Origin: Akkermansia muciniphila
GTDB taxonomy: Bacteria; Verrucomicrobiota; Verrucomicrobiia; Limisphaerales; BJHT01
DNA length: 64,000 nucleotides
Direction of reading: 5' to 3'
Assembly (NCBI GenBank): GCA_945861535.1
Contig: CAMAUZ010000014.1
Span: forward strand, 46,673 to 110,672
Shown here: positions 26,767-37,859 of the stretch, one piece after another
Numbering within the stretch: the first letter of the stretch is position 1
Layout: each line of letters begins with the position of its first letter
The notes under the pieces: generated by a model
Seen by the model: the letters and a program-made list of their open reading frames with translations, nothing else
The model's database searches: none
What the model was told of the DNA's origin: nothing
Translations under genes and position numbers: made by a program

Positions 26767-27959
26767 AGCCGCCGTCCGCAGATTCGCCGCCCGCCGCTGG
26801 GCCGCCTCGCGATGGGAATCGCGCACGGCGGCGGCGGGAGCGCGGCGTTTACGCCGCAGAAGCGTGGGGGGCGAGAGGGCGCTTGAAATTTCGGGACGCT
26901 CTCGTCGCGGGCGGACGCTTCTGCGGCCTGAAGTGCCGGGGAGAAAAGGTAGCCGCCGACGTGAGGAGGCGGATGGAACCCACACGAGCCGCGGGAAAAT
27001 CCGCCTCCTCACGTCGGCGGCTACAAATCTGCGGCAGATTTCTCACACAAGCGCTGAAGGCCGCACTCCTGCTGGGGCGTGCGGCGGCCGTGGTGGCGCT
27101 CATGGCGGTGTTGCTTGGGTTTCCGCCGTGTGCCCGCGCGCAGGTCATCTTCATCGACGTGGATCAACTCGCCGCCCCCGCGGCCACCTCGGGCGTCGTG
27201 CTGCCCGCGGGCGGCGTCGAGATTCAGGTCACGATCGTGCGGTTCGTCCCCAAAGACAAAACCCGTGGGTTTCAGGATGCCAATCCGTTTCAGGGTTCGC
27301 CGAAGCAGGTGGTCGAGTCCCTGGGCAAGCTGGGGCAGGTGAACGTGCTCTTCTGCGCCGGCCGCGAGGTCAATGCGCTGCAGGAGGGCCAGATGCGTTT
27401 CTACTCGGTGGAACGCAAGCCCGCCTTCTCGATGGACTCCGCCGCGAACGCCGAGTTGACAAATCGTTTCTTCGGCCTGGACCTCGCGATGAAAGCACGA
27501 CTGGTGCGCGGCGAACAAATCCGCCTGGATTGGGACGGCAATTTCTCATGGTCACCCACGTTGATCGATCAATGGGCGGGCGAGAAATACCTGCTGTTCG
27601 GCATGCGCGTGGCCTCGATTCTCAAGCCGGGCAGCGTCTATGAAACGAAGGACGATGATGACACCGACTCGGGCGAGGGGATCAATCTGCGCAAGCTCGG
27701 CTCCTCGCTCGGCTCCCTCTTCAAGCGCAAGCCGAAGAATCTGAAGGACGCGGCGGAACAGGTGAAAGCCAATGAAAAGAAGCCGGTCGTCGCGCCCACC
27801 GTCGGGGCTTTGATGTGGGCCGAACGGCACGAAGTTCCGCTGCGGGGCATCCATACGTTTCGGCTTGGGGAAAATCTCGTGCAGCAGATTCCGGTCCTGA
27901 CCGATCCGAAAGAGCCGGAGTTCTTGTACGTGATTTTCCAGCCGAACCGCGTGGATTGA
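26763..27959 (+). CDS. Exported protein of the same unnamed family (paralogue 2), 5' part disrupted by a palindrome
   Basis: 398 codons from the ATG at 26763, overlapping the previous stop. Codons 1 to about 88 read Arg-rich nonsense-like sequence that contains a family C palindrome (26949-27024) and a second imperfect palindrome. A hydrophobic stretch typical of a signal peptide comes only at about residues 95-126 (ALKAALLLGRAAAVVALMAV then LLGFPPCARA). The mature part shares the W-x-G-N-F-S-W-S-P core with paralogue 1. A start near 27030-27110 (only non-ATG codons, or the ATG at 27102) would give a normal exported protein, so the true start is open. The C-terminal region has a charged helical linker (residues about 300-345). 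Confidence 0.65.
   Translation: MKPPSADSPPAAGPPRDGNRARRRRERGVYAAEAWGARGRLKFRDALVAGGRFCGLKCRGEKVAADVRRRMEPTRAAGKSASSRRRLQICGRFLTQALKAALLLGRAAAVVALMAVLLGFPPCARAQVIFIDVDQLAAPAATSGVVLPAGGVEIQVTIVRFVPKDKTRGFQDANPFQGSPKQVVESLGKLGQVNVLFCAGREVNALQEGQMRFYSVERKPAFSMDSAANAELTNRFFGLDLAMKARLVRGEQIRLDWDGNFSWSPTLIDQWAGEKYLLFGMRVASILKPGSVYETKDDDDTDSGEGINLRKLGSSLGSLFKRKPKNLKDAAEQVKANEKKPVVAPTVGALMWAERHEVPLRGIHTFRLGENLVQQIPVLTDPKEPEFLYVIFQPNRVD
26949..27024. repeat. Palindromic element, family C, inside the 5' part of a gene
   Basis: Perfect 26-base arms: 26949-26974 (starting GTAGCCGCCGACGTGAGGAG) and 26999-27024, with a 24-base centre. The reading frame of the downstream gene stays open through it. Confidence 0.93.
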
Positions 27960-28044
27960 GCCGGCACCGTCGCGGGGCAGGGGTTCTGTCCCACAATCAG
28001 CTTCCCAGTTCGCTGGACGTGGCCCCTTCAGCAGAAGCCGAGAT

Positions 28045-28119
28045 GGCAAAGGAATGGAGGCAAAGGAATTAATCCTGACCACCGGTTTGTTTTCATTCCT
28101 TTGCCTCCATTCCTTTGCC
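28045..28119. repeat. Palindromic element, family F (GGCAAAGGAATGG)
   Basis: Perfect 25-base arms at 28045-28069 and 28095-28119, each built of two AAAGGAAT-type repeats. Similar elements are at 56660-56731 and, as a half copy, near 11353. It follows the stop of the paralogue 2 gene by 85 bases. Confidence 0.9.
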
Positions 28120-28149
28120 ACCTCCGCGCCGGAGTTCGCACCTTATCTG

Positions 28150-28358
28150 TTTAGCGCCAAAGGCGCGGATTTATTCCAGCCTGGGGCAACGCCCCAGGAA
28201 GCGAGCCTACCGTATGAGCGCTGAAAGCGCGATCCATCGCGGGGACGGATCGTCCTTCAGCAGGCAGATGGAACGGGCTTTCAGCCCTGAATTCATTGGC
28301 TGGCATCTGACCTGGGGCGGTGCCCCAGGCTGGTATGAGGCGCGCCTTTGGCGCTAAA
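28150..28358. repeat. Long compound inverted repeat (TTTAGCGCCAAAGGCGC ends)
   Basis: Perfect 17-base ends TTTAGCGCCAAAGGCGC (28150-28166) and GCGCCTTTGGCGCTAAA (28342-28358). Further in are CAGCCTGGGGCAACGCCCCAGG and GGGGCGGTGCCCCAGGCTGG, then GCGCTGAAAGCGCG and GGGCTTTCAGCCC. The whole 209-base unit would fold into a cruciform with side hairpins. The stretch 28359-28470 shows nothing. Confidence 0.88.
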
Positions 28359-28470
28359 CACATACTTCGCGCCGCGAATTCCGGCTGCAGAGACTCCCCT
28401 CCCCTGGCTCCGCTGCCCTACAGCTCTGCCCTCCGTTTCTGAGTTCCCACCTGCTGGCACTGCCCGCCGC

Positions 28471-28505
28471 AAAAACGAACGAGCGCCGGAGTCGTTCCGG
28501 CGCTC
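28471..28505 (-). terminator. Intrinsic terminator of the DUF1800/DUF1501 operon
   Basis: On the minus strand, stem GAGCGCCGGA / TCCGGCGCTC (28496-28505 with 28481-28490, five-base loop) is followed by GTTCGTTTTTG. It is 38 bases past the DUF1501 stop. Confidence 0.88.
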
Positions 28506-28543
28506 GCCTCTCCCTCCCAATCTACTCGAAAACCGCCACCCAC

Positions 28544-29887
28544 TTACCCAAGAAATCCTAGGTTCTGATTCGCGAACTCCTGTAGGTTCGGGAACACCGT
28601 GCCGAGCTGATTCGCCGGTACTCCGAGCCACGCCGCCAGTGTCGCGCCGTATTGATCCGTGGAAGTCGTCGGTATCAGCGTCCCGCGCGTCCCCGAGTCA
28701 TCGGGACCGCCGAGTGCCAGAGTAGGGAAGGTGCCGTACATTTTCCCGCCCTGCACCGCGCCACCCAGAATGAGGTGATGACTCCCCCAGCCGTGATCGC
28801 AGCCTGAACCGCTCGGTTGCAGCGAGCGCCCGAAGTCCGACATTGTGAAACTCGTGACCCGGTCCGCGACGCCCAGCTCGCCCGTCGCATTGTAAAACGC
28901 GGCGAGGGCTTCGGAGACCTCGCGCAGGAGATTCCACTGTTGCCAGCTTTGCGCGCCGTGAGTGTCGAAGCCGCCGATTGAACAGAGGAAAACCTGCCGG
29001 CTCATGCCCGTGGTCGAGCGCAGCTTGATGATCTTGGCCACCTGCTGGAGCTGATTCCCGAGACTCGTGCCGGGGAAGACCGTGGTCAGCGTCGCCGTCG
29101 CGCCGGTGAGCAGGGCGTTGAGGTCCATCGCATCCCGGCGCGACTGATTGGCGGCCTGCACGAGGGCGAGGCCGCTGTCGAATTGCAGCACCTGCTGGAC
29201 GCCTGTCTTGCGCGCATTGGCCGCCGCTGCGGGCCAGATGCCCATGCCGCTCATGTCGAGATTGAATCCCGGAAACAAACTCGCCGAACGGATGACATTC
29301 CCCATGCAGAACAGCGACGGGCCGGCGATGGAAACCGCGGTGGGAAAGGTCGAGGTGCCGTTCAGCGTTTGCACCAGGTCCGCCGCGCGTCCGCCCCAGC
29401 CGGTCCCGCCCGATGTGGACGGCACCCCGCTCTGCATCTGCTGGGTCTGATCGGAGTGAGAGAAGAGATTCGTCGGCACCGGCACGGCATTGGCCAGGAA
29501 CTGTGTCCGCGTGACGGGCTGCACCAACATGCCGGCATTGGCCAGCACGGCCAGCTTGCCCTGCGCCCACAGCGGATGGATGGCGGCCAGCCCGGGATTG
29601 AGACCGAACGGCGTGCCGTCTGGCGTCACGACTTGCAGCAGCGCGCCGTTGTTGTCGGGCAGTGCGAGACCACCGCGGGCCGCGCGGTAGGCATTGAACT
29701 GAGTTTGTGCGAGCGGCACGACAGTGTTGTGACCGTCGTTGCCGCCGGCGAGGAACACACAGACCAGCGCCTTGTAGTCTGGCGTGGTCGTCTGGGCGAA
29801 GGCATTCATCCAACTGAAGCGGGTCAGGAGCGACGTGGCGCCCACGCCGCTAAGCCAGCGCCGACGGGAGATGGAGTAGTTAATCAT
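28544..29887 (-). CDS. DUF1501 family protein, partner of the DUF1800 protein
   Basis: 447 residues from the ATG at 29887. The signal SISRRRWLSGVGATSLL near residues 5-21 is twin-arginine-like. LVCVFLAGGNDGHNTVVPL near 42-60 and FTMSDFGRSLQPSGSGCDHG near 347-366 are typical of DUF1501 proteins paired with DUF1800. It follows the DUF1800 gene by 54 bases on the same strand and is closed by a terminator, so the two form an operon. Its role outside the cytoplasm is unproven. Confidence 0.92.
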   Translation of the reverse strand: MINYSISRRRWLSGVGATSLLTRFSWMNAFAQTTTPDYKALVCVFLAGGNDGHNTVVPLAQTQFNAYRAARGGLALPDNNGALLQVVTPDGTPFGLNPGLAAIHPLWAQGKLAVLANAGMLVQPVTRTQFLANAVPVPTNLFSHSDQTQQMQSGVPSTSGGTGWGGRAADLVQTLNGTSTFPTAVSIAGPSLFCMGNVIRSASLFPGFNLDMSGMGIWPAAAANARKTGVQQVLQFDSGLALVQAANQSRRDAMDLNALLTGATATLTTVFPGTSLGNQLQQVAKIIKLRSTTGMSRQVFLCSIGGFDTHGAQSWQQWNLLREVSEALAAFYNATGELGVADRVTSFTMSDFGRSLQPSGSGCDHGWGSHHLILGGAVQGGKMYGTFPTLALGGPDDSGTRGTLIPTTSTDQYGATLAAWLGVPANQLGTVFPNLQEFANQNLGFLG

Positions 29888-29941
29888 AACAAGGGTCTTT
29901 CTCTAGTAGGGTTGTTGAGCTGAGATTATCGGGAGCAGGAA

Positions 29942-32854
29942 TTAATATTGAACCGCATATAGCCCGCTCAGTGCGGTGAGATAGAGGACGGTCTCGATGC
30001 GGGTTCTGGCGTCGTAGCCGGGAGCGGCCGCGTCGATCAGCACCTGTTTCATCGCCGCGGGCATCCGGCCGTAGAGCAGCGCCTGGTTCGCCGCCTCCAC
30101 CAGGTTGGGCAGGTCATTGCCGTAGGGCTGGAAGGGCGACAGGTTGATCACCGTGTCACCGCCGGAAGAGCTAAGCAGCCCAAACAGGAGATTCCCGCGC
30201 AGGGTGGCTTCCGTCGGGGAATAGATTTGAAACTCCGGGCCGAACAACGAGCTGTGCGGCACCCGGTAGAGCGGCGAGAACCAACTGAAGACTGACGGCG
30301 GGTTCAGGACCGACTGTCCCATGTAGTCGAAGAGATAGGTCAGTTTCTGGGTGCTGCTGAAGCCGCCGTTCAAGGCGCGCAGGAAGCCGGACACATGCAG
30401 GATCGGTTCTTTCAACCGGCCCTGCGTCGCGGTGGGTATGTCCTGTCGGGCCTCGGGGTCCAGCAGGATGGCGGTGACGACGGCCTTCAAGTCACCCGCG
30501 ACCCCGCTGCCGTTATTGGCGAAGACACTCGCGACGCGCTGAATGTAGGCGCCGGACGGATTGCTCGTGACCAGGCTGCGGATCAGTCGCGTGGCGATGA
30601 AGGGGGCGATGTTGGGATGACTCATCAGACAATCCAGCACGCCCTCCAAATCCTGCTGCACGGTTTGGTTGGCCGGCAGGTTGCAACCGAGCAGCGACTT
30701 GGCGGTCGTGTCATGCCGTGCCTGCACGGGCACCATCGGCGCGCCGGCATATTCATAGGAACTGCCGCCGCCGGGCGGCGTGGCATAGACCCAGCCGGTC
30801 AGGGCCAGCGCCATCTGCGCCACCGTCCCCTGGTCATAGGTCGTCATCGGCAGCCCGTAGTTATCCAATAGGAGCGAGCCATCGGCATTCAACTGCCACA
30901 GACCGAGGGTGAACAATTGCATGAGTTCCCGCGCATAGTTCTCATTCGCGCCGCCGCCCGGTCCGGGCTTGGTCGAGTAGGCCAGGTCCAGATACTTGCC
31001 CATCGAGGGTGACATGGTGAGATCGCGCAGCAGATCCCGGTAGTTGCCGAAGGCGTGCTGACTGAGGAGCCGCATCCACGGCAGCATCATGTCGGGATAG
31101 ATGAGTTTGTTGGCGGAAGTGACGACGATCTGACTCAGGGAATAGATCACCCGTTGCCGGAGCTGATCCGGGGCGCTGGTGTAGTTGTAGAGCACCCAGG
31201 CGCGCAGGTCGGCCATCGAGTTATTGGTGGGAGTAGGAATTATGGTCGCCGGGAGCGTGAATTGTTCCTGGAGATAGGCGGGAATTCCCTTCTGCTGTAC
31301 CGCGGCCAGGGTCGCCGGAGTAGGTCCAAAGGAAGCTTGTTCGAGGAAACGGGCGCCGGGGAGCCAGACCAACGGCGGCGCCACCGATGTCAGTGTGACT
31401 GTGGCCTGACCGAAGGCCGCCGCATTGACCGCCGACGTGGCGCGAATCGTAACACTGGTCGCGGACGGCAGCACCGCGGGTGCGGTGTAAACGCCCGCCG
31501 CGCTGATAGTCCCGACGGTGGCTGAACCTCCGGCGGTTCCGTTCACCGACCAGGTAACCGCGGTGTTGGCGTTGCCCGTCACGGTGGCGGTGAAGGTTCG
31601 CGCCGAACCGAGCTGCACGGTCGCCGTCGCCGGAGCAACCGCGACGACCACGGAGGGCGGCGTGAGTGTCACCGTCGCCTGGCCATACGCGCTCGTGCTG
31701 GCGACCGAGGTGGCGCGAAGGATGACGGTCGTCGAAGCCGGCAACCCGGACGGAGCCGCGTACACGCCCGCCGCGCTGATCGTGCCCACGGTGGCCGAGC
31801 CGCCGTTCACGCCGTTCACGGACCAGGTCACGGCAGGGTTGGTATTGTTCATCACGGTCGCGGTGAAGGTCCGCGTCGTGCCAGTTTCCACAGTGGCCGT
31901 GGCGGGCGCCACCGCGACCGTCACGGGCGGCGGCACAAGTGTCACGGTGGCCTGCGCGAAGGCTGTCGCTACGGCGACTGAGGTGGCGCGGATCGTGACC
32001 GTGGCGGGGGAAGGTAGCGTCTTCGGCGCAGTGTAGGTCCCGGTCGCGCTGATCGTGCCTGCGGTGGCCGAGCCGCCGCTGATACCGTTCACCGACCAGG
32101 TGACGGCGGTGTTGGTATTTCCCGTGACGGTGCTGGTGAATGTCCGCGTGGTCCCGAGGGAGACCGTGGCGCTGGCCGGCGAAACCGCGACCTGGGTGAG
32201 GACCGCTCTGACCGGCACGGCGATGATATTGCCAACGACCATGCCGGGGCCCGGCTGCCGCACAGCGAACTGGTTGGTCCCGGGCTGCGTGGTCGCGCCG
32301 CGAGCGATCAGCTTGGTGGCGGACACATAGGTGGTCGGCACCGCCACGCCATTGGCGAGCGCCTGTGAGTTGGTGGTGAAATTGGCCCCGTTGAAACTGA
32401 CTTCATAGTTGCCGACGACCAGGGTCGAAGGCGAGACGCTCCACAGCCACGGATACGGACGCGTGAGAGTCAGCCGCGCGGTGCCCACCACGGTCGGAAA
32501 GGCAGTGCTGCGGGCTTTGATCAAGACGACGTTGTTGGACGGCGGGACGGCCGGAGGCAGATAGTAGCCGTTGGGGGTGATGGTTCCGAACGTTGCATGG
32601 CCGCCGATGATGTCATTCACCGACCAGACCACGGTGTTTGGTGAGACAGGAACATAGGCGGAGAATTGCCGGTTGCCGCCCAGCTCGAGACTCGAATTCT
32701 CCGGATACACGGTGATAGGTCCGGCGACCTGCGCCTGGGCACGGGGGCCGGTGATGAGCGGAGCCAACAGGGTCAGGAGGGACAAGAGCACCGGGAGGCG
32801 GCGGGTTTTGCCGGCCCGGCCGGCGGCGGAGGGGGAAGGGAGAGTTGGGTTCAT
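29942..32854 (-). CDS. DUF1800 protein with tandem Ig-like (Big_2-type) repeats
   Basis: 970 residues from the ATG at 32854. A signal peptide (about 20-41, PVLLSLLTLLAPLITGPRAQ) is followed by one divergent Ig-like domain, a spacer domain, and then three closely similar domains of about 95 residues, each with VAV-x-PA-x-ATV and AVTWSVNG. The C-terminal half (about 500-970) is DUF1800: ARFLEQASFGPT, YARELMQLFTLG, LIRSLVTSNPS and a final tyrosine-rich end. The repeats are near-identical at DNA level (about 31380-32200), so copy number may vary between strains. It is probably a surface or periplasmic protein acting with the following DUF1501 product. Confidence 0.92.
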   Translation of the reverse strand: MNPTLPSPSAAGRAGKTRRLPVLLSLLTLLAPLITGPRAQAQVAGPITVYPENSSLELGGNRQFSAYVPVSPNTVVWSVNDIIGGHATFGTITPNGYYLPPAVPPSNNVVLIKARSTAFPTVVGTARLTLTRPYPWLWSVSPSTLVVGNYEVSFNGANFTTNSQALANGVAVPTTYVSATKLIARGATTQPGTNQFAVRQPGPGMVVGNIIAVPVRAVLTQVAVSPASATVSLGTTRTFTSTVTGNTNTAVTWSVNGISGGSATAGTISATGTYTAPKTLPSPATVTIRATSVAVATAFAQATVTLVPPPVTVAVAPATATVETGTTRTFTATVMNNTNPAVTWSVNGVNGGSATVGTISAAGVYAAPSGLPASTTVILRATSVASTSAYGQATVTLTPPSVVVAVAPATATVQLGSARTFTATVTGNANTAVTWSVNGTAGGSATVGTISAAGVYTAPAVLPSATSVTIRATSAVNAAAFGQATVTLTSVAPPLVWLPGARFLEQASFGPTPATLAAVQQKGIPAYLQEQFTLPATIIPTPTNNSMADLRAWVLYNYTSAPDQLRQRVIYSLSQIVVTSANKLIYPDMMLPWMRLLSQHAFGNYRDLLRDLTMSPSMGKYLDLAYSTKPGPGGGANENYARELMQLFTLGLWQLNADGSLLLDNYGLPMTTYDQGTVAQMALALTGWVYATPPGGGSSYEYAGAPMVPVQARHDTTAKSLLGCNLPANQTVQQDLEGVLDCLMSHPNIAPFIATRLIRSLVTSNPSGAYIQRVASVFANNGSGVAGDLKAVVTAILLDPEARQDIPTATQGRLKEPILHVSGFLRALNGGFSSTQKLTYLFDYMGQSVLNPPSVFSWFSPLYRVPHSSLFGPEFQIYSPTEATLRGNLLFGLLSSSGGDTVINLSPFQPYGNDLPNLVEAANQALLYGRMPAAMKQVLIDAAAPGYDARTRIETVLYLTALSGLYAVQY

Positions 32855-33425
32855 AAGATCGTTGGTTGAGTTGGTTGGGGTTTCTGAGTTTTCGCAATTG
32901 CGGCAGGTTCCAAGCCCGTGGGTGTATGGCTAAGCGTTAGGCGAAGGAGTGTCTCCAATCAATACAGGTGATTGCGTAGGACGGCGACGCAGCGGTCCGA
33001 AAGACCGGACTGACATGGCCGCCACCGGGGCCGCGCGCACCGGCGCGACCGCCGCCCGCGCGCCCGGGATTGGAAGAAGTTCGAGGAGTTGGATTGTCAC
33101 AAGCTTTGGATTGGTTGGGAACCTTTCCGCCGGCCACCGCCGCGCGGATTGGTTCGTTGCCCCATTACTTATTTCATCCCGGCAAATCGGCCCATACGGC
33201 TTTCGGCGTAGAGAAGATAACTGACTCACGGCGGGTGACGAACCCGACCGCTCGGGCGCAGAGCCGGGTTTGGCAGGGGAATTTTTGGCAGGGTAATTGG
33301 GGTGAGGAATGGGCAGCGGGCCCAACTGGCCGTCGGAGCCACCGTTCCACCTGGGGGGGATGATGATTGAATGTGCTCCGGCATTGCCTATCGTCCGCGC
33401 ACATTTGGGCAACAGACTTGGCTGC
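32855..33425. other. Divergent intergenic region between the DUF1800 gene and cstA
   Basis: 570 bases that should hold both promoters. Positions 33266-33300 (TTTGGCAGGGGAATTTTTGG and beyond) resemble the half-copy of the GGCAAAGGAATGG repeat near 11339-11375. I see no gene, RNA or clear operator. Confidence 0.4.
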
Positions 33426-35912
<2,487 letters not shown>

Positions 35913-35952
35913 CCGCGTTGACGCTGGGAACCCCGCTACTTAATTTGCCCCC

Positions 35953-36273
35953 ATGACTGTCGCACTGGACAAATATTTCCAACGGGAAGTCCGCAAGCTC
36001 GTTCGCAGCGGACGCTACCATGACACCGGCGAGGTCGTCCGCACTGCGCTCCGCGATCTGCTCGCGAAGGAAACTGGCACCGACCCCGACTGGGCGTGTC
36101 GCGAATACGACCTGACGCCCGAGGAACTAGACCGCGCGTGCGCCACTCTGGACCGAAAACTGGAGGAAGAGATTGCTTCGGGAGAGTGCGTTCCGTTCCA
36201 AAAGCTGTCCAAGCGTTCCCATGGAAATCATCACGACACCCGCGTTCCTGCGCGCGGCAAAAAAGCTGCTTAG
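35953..36273 (+). CDS. ParD/CopG-like antitoxin
   Basis: 106 residues from the ATG at 35953. The N-terminus MTVALDKYFQREVRKLVRSG then RYHDTGEVVRTALRDLL is the ribbon-helix-helix pattern of ParD-type antitoxins (strand, two helices with S/T-x-x-E-V-V-R). The C-terminal part is a charged helix that should cover the toxin. Its 3' end overlaps the toxin gene by 53 bases. Confidence 0.85.
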   Translation: MTVALDKYFQREVRKLVRSGRYHDTGEVVRTALRDLLAKETGTDPDWACREYDLTPEELDRACATLDRKLEEEIASGECVPFQKLSKRSHGNHHDTRVPARGKKAA

Positions 36274-36499
36274 CGACCGACTCGACGAGGTGGACGCAGC
36301 CGTTGAGCAGTTACCGGAGATGTTTGGCCATCCACACCGCCACCAAGGCCTCGGCATTCGCCAGCTTAAGCCGCACTACTTCGAGTTTCGTGCCGGACTC
36401 GATCTCCGCGTCTTGTTTCCCTTGAGCAGAGGCAACCTCTACCTCCGCACCATCGGGAACCACGACCACATCCGCGCCTGGCTGAAGGAAAACACCTGA
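36221..36499 (+). CDS. RelE/ParE-family toxin, overlapping nadD
   Basis: 92 residues from the ATG at 36221 (MEIITTPAFLRAAKKLL). The pattern AVEQLPEMFGHPH...LKPHYFEFRAGLDLRVLF fits RelE/ParE-type ribonuclease or gyrase toxins. It begins inside the antitoxin gene, and its TGA (36497-36499) shares one base with the nadD ATG. Toxin translation and nadD translation are therefore physically linked, which is unusual. Confidence 0.8.
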   Translation: MEIITTPAFLRAAKKLLSDRLDEVDAAVEQLPEMFGHPHRHQGLGIRQLKPHYFEFRAGLDLRVLFPLSRGNLYLRTIGNHDHIRAWLKENT

Positions 36500-37071
36500 T
36501 GAAACTCGGCCTCTTCGGCGGTTCGTTCGATCCCGTCCATCTCGGGCACTTGCTCGTCGCGCAGGCGGCGTGCGAGGAAGTCGGACTGGACCGGCTCGTT
36601 TTCATCCCGGCGGCGCAGTCACCTTTCAAGCCCGGCTCGGAACCCGCGCCGGCCGCTGAACGCGCGCGGTTGCTGCGGCTCGCGCTGGCCGGGCAGACGC
36701 GCTTCGAGATCGATCTGCAGGAGGTCGCGCGCGGCGGGGTTTCGTACACGATCGACACGGTGCGCGATTACACGCGGCGGTTGCCGGGCGCGGAGTTGTT
36801 CTGGCTGATCGGCGCGGATCATGTGCCGACGCTGCCGAAGTGGCGCGACGCGGACGCGCTGGCGGCGGCAGTGCGGTTCATCGTGATTCCGCGGCCGGGC
36901 CAGGCGCCCACGCCGTTGCCCGCACCGTTTCGCGGCGTCGAGCTGCATGGGTTTCCGCTCGGGGTGTCGTCGTCGCAGATTCGGGCGCGGGTGAAGGGTG
37001 GATTGCCCATCGGCGGACTGGTGCCGACGGCGGTGGCGGAGGCGATTCGGAATAATCGCCTTTATCTTTGA
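36499..37071 (+). CDS. nadD: Nicotinate-nucleotide adenylyltransferase
   Basis: 190 residues from the ATG at 36499. GLFGGSFDPVHLGHLLVA (residues 4-21) carries the nucleotidyltransferase HxGH motif, FIPAAQSPFK contacts the substrate, and SSSQIRARVKGG near 158-169 is the second nucleotide-binding motif (ISSTxIR). The enzyme makes deamido-NAD from nicotinate mononucleotide and ATP. It is followed by rsfS after 27 bases, the usual bacterial order. Confidence 0.96.
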   Translation: MKLGLFGGSFDPVHLGHLLVAQAACEEVGLDRLVFIPAAQSPFKPGSEPAPAAERARLLRLALAGQTRFEIDLQEVARGGVSYTIDTVRDYTRRLPGAELFWLIGADHVPTLPKWRDADALAAAVRFIVIPRPGQAPTPLPAPFRGVELHGFPLGVSSSQIRARVKGGLPIGGLVPTAVAEAIRNNRLYL

Positions 37072-37098
37072 ATCCAAGTCCCGGAAGGTCGCCGGCTA

Positions 37099-37503
37099 AT
37101 GGAATCGAAAAAATTGGCGCAACTTTGCCGGGACCTCGCGGACAACAAGAAGGCGGAAGACATCGTGTTGCTGGACGTGCATGAGGTGTCGAGCGTGACG
37201 GATTACTTTGTCGTTGCCACGGGCACGAGCGAGCCGCACCTGCGCGCCATCACCAACGAGATCATCGACACGCTGCGCGACGAACACGGCATCCCTCCGT
37301 ATGCCATCGACGGCGCGCAACCCACCGGCTGGATGGTGCTCGATTACATCGATGTGATTGTCCATGTGATGAAGCCGGATGTGCGCAAGCAATACGACCT
37401 CGAGGGCCTGTGGGGCGATGCGCCCCGCGTGCGCCCGGTGCGCAAGCGCAAGGCCAAGGCCGCGGTGGCGAAGGCGGCGGCGGACGAAGCGACGGCGGAG
37501 TGA
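37099..37503 (+). CDS. rsfS: Ribosomal silencing factor RsfS
   Basis: 134 residues from the ATG at 37099. The RsfS core is clear: KAEDIVLLDVHEVSSVTDYF near 18-37, VATGTSEPHLRAI and GWMVLDYIDVIVHVM. RsfS binds ribosomal protein L14 and blocks subunit joining in stationary phase. The C-terminal tail (RKRKAKAAVAKAAADEATAE) is an extra Lys/Ala helix. It is in an operon with nadD. Confidence 0.95.
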   Translation: MESKKLAQLCRDLADNKKAEDIVLLDVHEVSSVTDYFVVATGTSEPHLRAITNEIIDTLRDEHGIPPYAIDGAQPTGWMVLDYIDVIVHVMKPDVRKQYDLEGLWGDAPRVRPVRKRKAKAAVAKAAADEATAE

Positions 37504-37552
37504 GGCGGGGCGGCACGCGCCGCGCCAGTTCGCCGTCAGAATGAACGCCCGC

Positions 37553-37612
37553 CTTGGAGCTTGGGCTTTGGTCGTTCCCTTGAGCTTTGAGCTTGGCTCC
37601 TTTGAGCTTTGC
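37553..37612. repeat. Half copy of palindrome family E
   Basis: Several CTTTGAGCTT-type units stand in one orientation only (CCCTTGAGCTTTGAGCTTGG then CTCCTTTGAGC). It lies between the convergent rsfS and fmdB-like genes. Confidence 0.6.
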
Positions 37613-37622
37613 CCTCCCCCGT

Positions 37623-37859
37623 TCAGTGCGAGTGCGCCTTGCCCGTGCCGCACAGGCCGCACGAGCTTGGCTTGGTGGTGCAGACCGCTCCTTCGCCGCC
37701 GCCGCCTGCGCCGGCCACGGACGACGCGAACACCGACAGTTTTTTCTCCAATTTGACTGAGCCGCAGCGGGGACACGCGGTGCCCTGCCAGTTGCTGGAG
37801 CGCACGAGGAGTTCGGAGTCTTGCTGGCAGTCGGGGCAGTGAAATTCGTAAATCGGCAT
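37623..37859 (-). CDS. FmdB-family zinc ribbon protein
   Basis: 78 residues from the ATG at 37859. MPIYEFHCPDC-QQDSELL then CPRCGSVKLEKKLSVF gives the two CxxC knuckles of the FmdB/CxxC_CxxC_SSSS zinc-ribbon family. The tail has GAGGGGEGAV and a final CGLCGTGKAHSH with a further CxxC and histidines. The family role is uncertain (putative regulator). Confidence 0.9.
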   Translation of the reverse strand: MPIYEFHCPDCQQDSELLVRSSNWQGTACPRCGSVKLEKKLSVFASSVAGAGGGGEGAVCTTKPSSCGLCGTGKAHSH

